The position numbers and the translations under genes are program-made. Of a stretch of 64,000 bases of DNA, positions 62,618 through 64,000 are shown one piece after another; position 1 is the first letter of the stretch; every line of letters begins with the position of its first letter. The notes under the pieces are model-generated. The model did no database searches. It had not been told where the DNA came from and saw only the letters and a list, made by a program, of their open reading frames with translations. Source of the stretch: JANMCE01 sp031410595 (GTDB taxonomy: Bacteria; Actinomycetota; Acidimicrobiia; Acidimicrobiales; Ilumatobacteraceae); contig JANNZM010000153.1 in assembly GCA_031410595.1 (NCBI GenBank), forward strand, positions 1 to 64,000, read 5' to 3'.

Positions 62618-63628
62618 TCAAAACGAGATCTGGACCTTCATGGCTTCGGCTCGATTTCCGGCCAGGGCGAACGCCTCGGAGGCCTGTTCGAGTGGAAACG
62701 TGGCCGAGTGCAGCGCCGACACATCGAGTCCGTCACCGAGGGCCTGCACCGCCCAGCGGAACTCTTCGTGGAAGCGGAACGAACCGAGCACGTCAAGCTC
62801 CTTGGTGACCATGCGGTTGCCGAGCATGGGCACCGTGCCCGGCGGCAGCAGACCGACCATCACGAGCTTGCCGCCGCGCCGGGTCGCGTCGATGGCGGTG
62901 CCGAGCGCGGCGGGTGCTCCGGATGCCTCGAAGGTGACATCGGATTCAGGTAGCTCAGTCGACGTGCTGATGTTGACCGTGGCCGTTGCGCCCGCCCGCT
63001 TCACGACCGCGAGCGGAGCATCAACCAGGTCGGTCACCACCACCTCGGCTGCACCGGCTCGTCGCGCGGCAACGGCAATCAACGCGCCGATCGGACCGGC
63101 GCCGGTGATGAGTACCCGCTGACCGAGCAGCGCTCCGGCCCGGGCAACAGCGTGCATGGCGACCGCAAGCGGCTCGGCGAACACGGCCACCTCGGATCGA
63201 AGGTGATCGGGCAGCGCCACCAACTGATCCACTCGGGCAACATGCAGTTCCTTGAAGCCACCCTGGACATGAGGCATGCGGGCGGCAGAGCCGAGGAAGC
63301 GCATATCGGAGCAGAGGTTGGAGTGTCCGGAGTGGCAGCCGTAGCACTTCGTACATGGCTTGCTGGGGTTGACCGCAACCCGTTGTCCCATCCGCCAGCC
63401 ATCCACCGATGCACCGAGGCGGGAGATCGTGCCGACGATTTCGTGGCCGAGCACCATGGGTTCTTTGAGGGTGAAGTCACCCACGCCGCCGTGGCGGTAG
63501 TAGTGGAGGTCCGAACCGCAAATACCGCCGAGTTCAACCGCGACTTCTACCTCGTCTTCGCCGACGGGTGAGGCGCTGATGGTTTCGACCCGTAGGTCGA
63601 GGGCTCCGTGAATGACGCAGGCTCTCAT
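62618..63628 (-). CDS. Zinc-dependent medium-chain dehydrogenase (L-idonate 5-dehydrogenase-like)
   Basis: The 336-residue product has the catalytic zinc ligands Cys37 (GGICGSDLHYY) and His62/Glu63 (LGHEIVG), and the structural-zinc cysteines in CTKCYGCHSGHSNLC. The NAD motif is ITGAGPIGALIAV. This set fits polyol/sugar-acid dehydrogenases such as L-idonate 5-dehydrogenase. With the downstream SDR it would oxidise and reduce a sugar acid, as in the idonate/gluconate route; inference. Confidence 0.85.
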   Translation of the reverse strand: MRACVIHGALDLRVETISASPVGEDEVEVAVELGGICGSDLHYYRHGGVGDFTLKEPMVLGHEIVGTISRLGASVDGWRMGQRVAVNPSKPCTKCYGCHSGHSNLCSDMRFLGSAARMPHVQGGFKELHVARVDQLVALPDHLRSEVAVFAEPLAVAMHAVARAGALLGQRVLITGAGPIGALIAVAARRAGAAEVVVTDLVDAPLAVVKRAGATATVNISTSTELPESDVTFEASGAPAALGTAIDATRRGGKLVMVGLLPPGTVPMLGNRMVTKELDVLGSFRFHEEFRWAVQALGDGLDVSALHSATFPLEQASEAFALAGNRAEAMKVQISF

Positions 63629-63652
63629 TGGCTCGCTTCTTTCGACAAAGGG

Positions 63653-64000
63653 TTAGACGACGGCAAGAAGACCACCGTCCACGTAGATGATCTGACCGTT
63701 GACGTAGTCACTGGCCCGTGACGCAAGGAAGACCGCAGCGCCCACCAGCTCATCGGTGGTGCCCCACCGGCCAGCAGGCGTTCGTTGCGTAACCCAGCCA
63801 TTGAAGACCGGATCATCCACCAAGGGCTGGGTGAGTTCGGTGTGAAAGTAGCCGGGGCCGATGCCGTTGATCTGCATGCCGAACCTGGCCCAATCGGCGC
63901 ACATGGCCTGGGTGAGCATCTTCAGCCCACCCTTACTGGCCGTGTAGGGCCCGGTCGTTGGTCGCCCGAGCGCGCTCATGACCGAGCAGATGTTGATGAT
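63653..64000 (-). CDS. SDR-family oxidoreductase (gluconate 5-dehydrogenase-like), N-terminus outside window
   Basis: A 115-residue C-terminal part is visible; the frame is open to the right edge. It contains the catalytic Ser and the YTASKGG motif (Tyr and Lys of the SDR triad), INGIGPGYFHTELT and the C-terminal VNGQIIYVDGG. The sequence resembles gluconate 5-dehydrogenases. It stands upstream of the zinc dehydrogenase on the same strand with 24 bp between them and is probably the first gene seen of this operon. Confidence 0.82.
   Translation of the reverse strand: MINICSVMSALGRPTTGPYTASKGGLKMLTQAMCADWARFGMQINGIGPGYFHTELTQPLVDDPVFNGWVTQRTPAGRWGTTDELVGAAVFLASRASDYVNGQIIYVDGGLLAVV

Noticed and set aside
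1..64000. CRISPR array, transposase, integrase or prophage
   Set aside because: No regularly spaced repeats, no DDE/tyrosine recombinase motifs and no phage structural genes were seen; the lysin-like gene alone is not enough.

Overview
The window is about 64 kb of high-GC DNA with dense, mostly four-base-overlapping (ATGA) operons. It looks like a chromosome segment of an actinobacterium, most probably of the class Acidimicrobiia (Ilumatobacter/Microthrix-like). The basis is an orphan mycofactocin-type dehydrogenase (MftD), an actinobacterial class F-like sortase, IclR/PadR/TetR/GntR regulators, luciferase-like flavin enzymes, a box-pathway benzoyl-CoA operon, and a large Ig-repeat secreted protein ending in a repeat type common in Acidimicrobiia. 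The assignment is inference; no rRNA and no complete tRNA is present.

Layout. 1-3819: a very large secreted protein with six tandem Ig-like domains, running off the left edge. 4014-7215: a decayed accessory patch holding the 3' half of a tRNA-Lys(CTT), a helix-turn-helix fragment, a YdeI-like gene with a replaced C-terminus, a broken topoisomerase IB and PRC-barrel genes. 7261-10551: a stand-alone NuoF-like flavo-iron-sulfur protein divergent from a two-gene operon of a shortened P450-like protein and a cytidine-type deaminase. 10730-12554: DUF2231 membrane protein, transaldolase and a truncated PIG-L deacetylase. 12551-17008: a GntR-controlled ABC exporter, a TetR regulator divergent from DUF1059/DUF1801 genes, and a Clp-N/HTH regulator. 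17132-23333: a two-component system whose kinase carries a second degenerate kinase half, divergent from a MacB/LolCDE-like ABC pair whose permease is frameshifted.

23435-29432: glycogen debranching enzyme, an NTF2-like protein, a GH3 glycosidase, a DUF234-type ATPase and a decayed second copy of the NTF2-like gene. 29440-33292: a PhyH dioxygenase-boxC-boxB operon for aerobic benzoyl-CoA breakdown, without boxA. 33356-41854: DNA polymerase IV, a signal-less NlpC/P60 lysin-like protein divergent from a membrane-anchored TIR protein, MftD, a luciferase-like oxidoreductase, an MBL hydrolase, a PAP2 membrane phosphatase and a methyltransferase. 41978-51022: a GGDEF-EAL protein, a sulfatase with an SRPBCC partner, two glycosyltransferases, and a DUF4397 surface protein overlapping a sortase gene. 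51301-56737: a PadR regulator with a perfect 20-bp palindrome and a deletion-fused ABC remnant, a von Willebrand A lipoprotein, an acyl-CoA synthetase and deoC.

56811-64000: a minus-strand operon (SDR, zinc dehydrogenase, IclR, 2-hydroxyacid dehydrogenase, ABC ATPase, permease, substrate-binding lipoprotein) that looks like an uptake and oxidation pathway for a sugar or sugar acid. The strongest candidates for something new are the TIR/lysin divergent pair, the NuoF-like/mini-P450/deaminase locus, the PhyH-containing box operon, and the sortase-DUF4397 pair with an unusual sorting signal. No CRISPR array, transposase, integrase or phage structural gene was seen.
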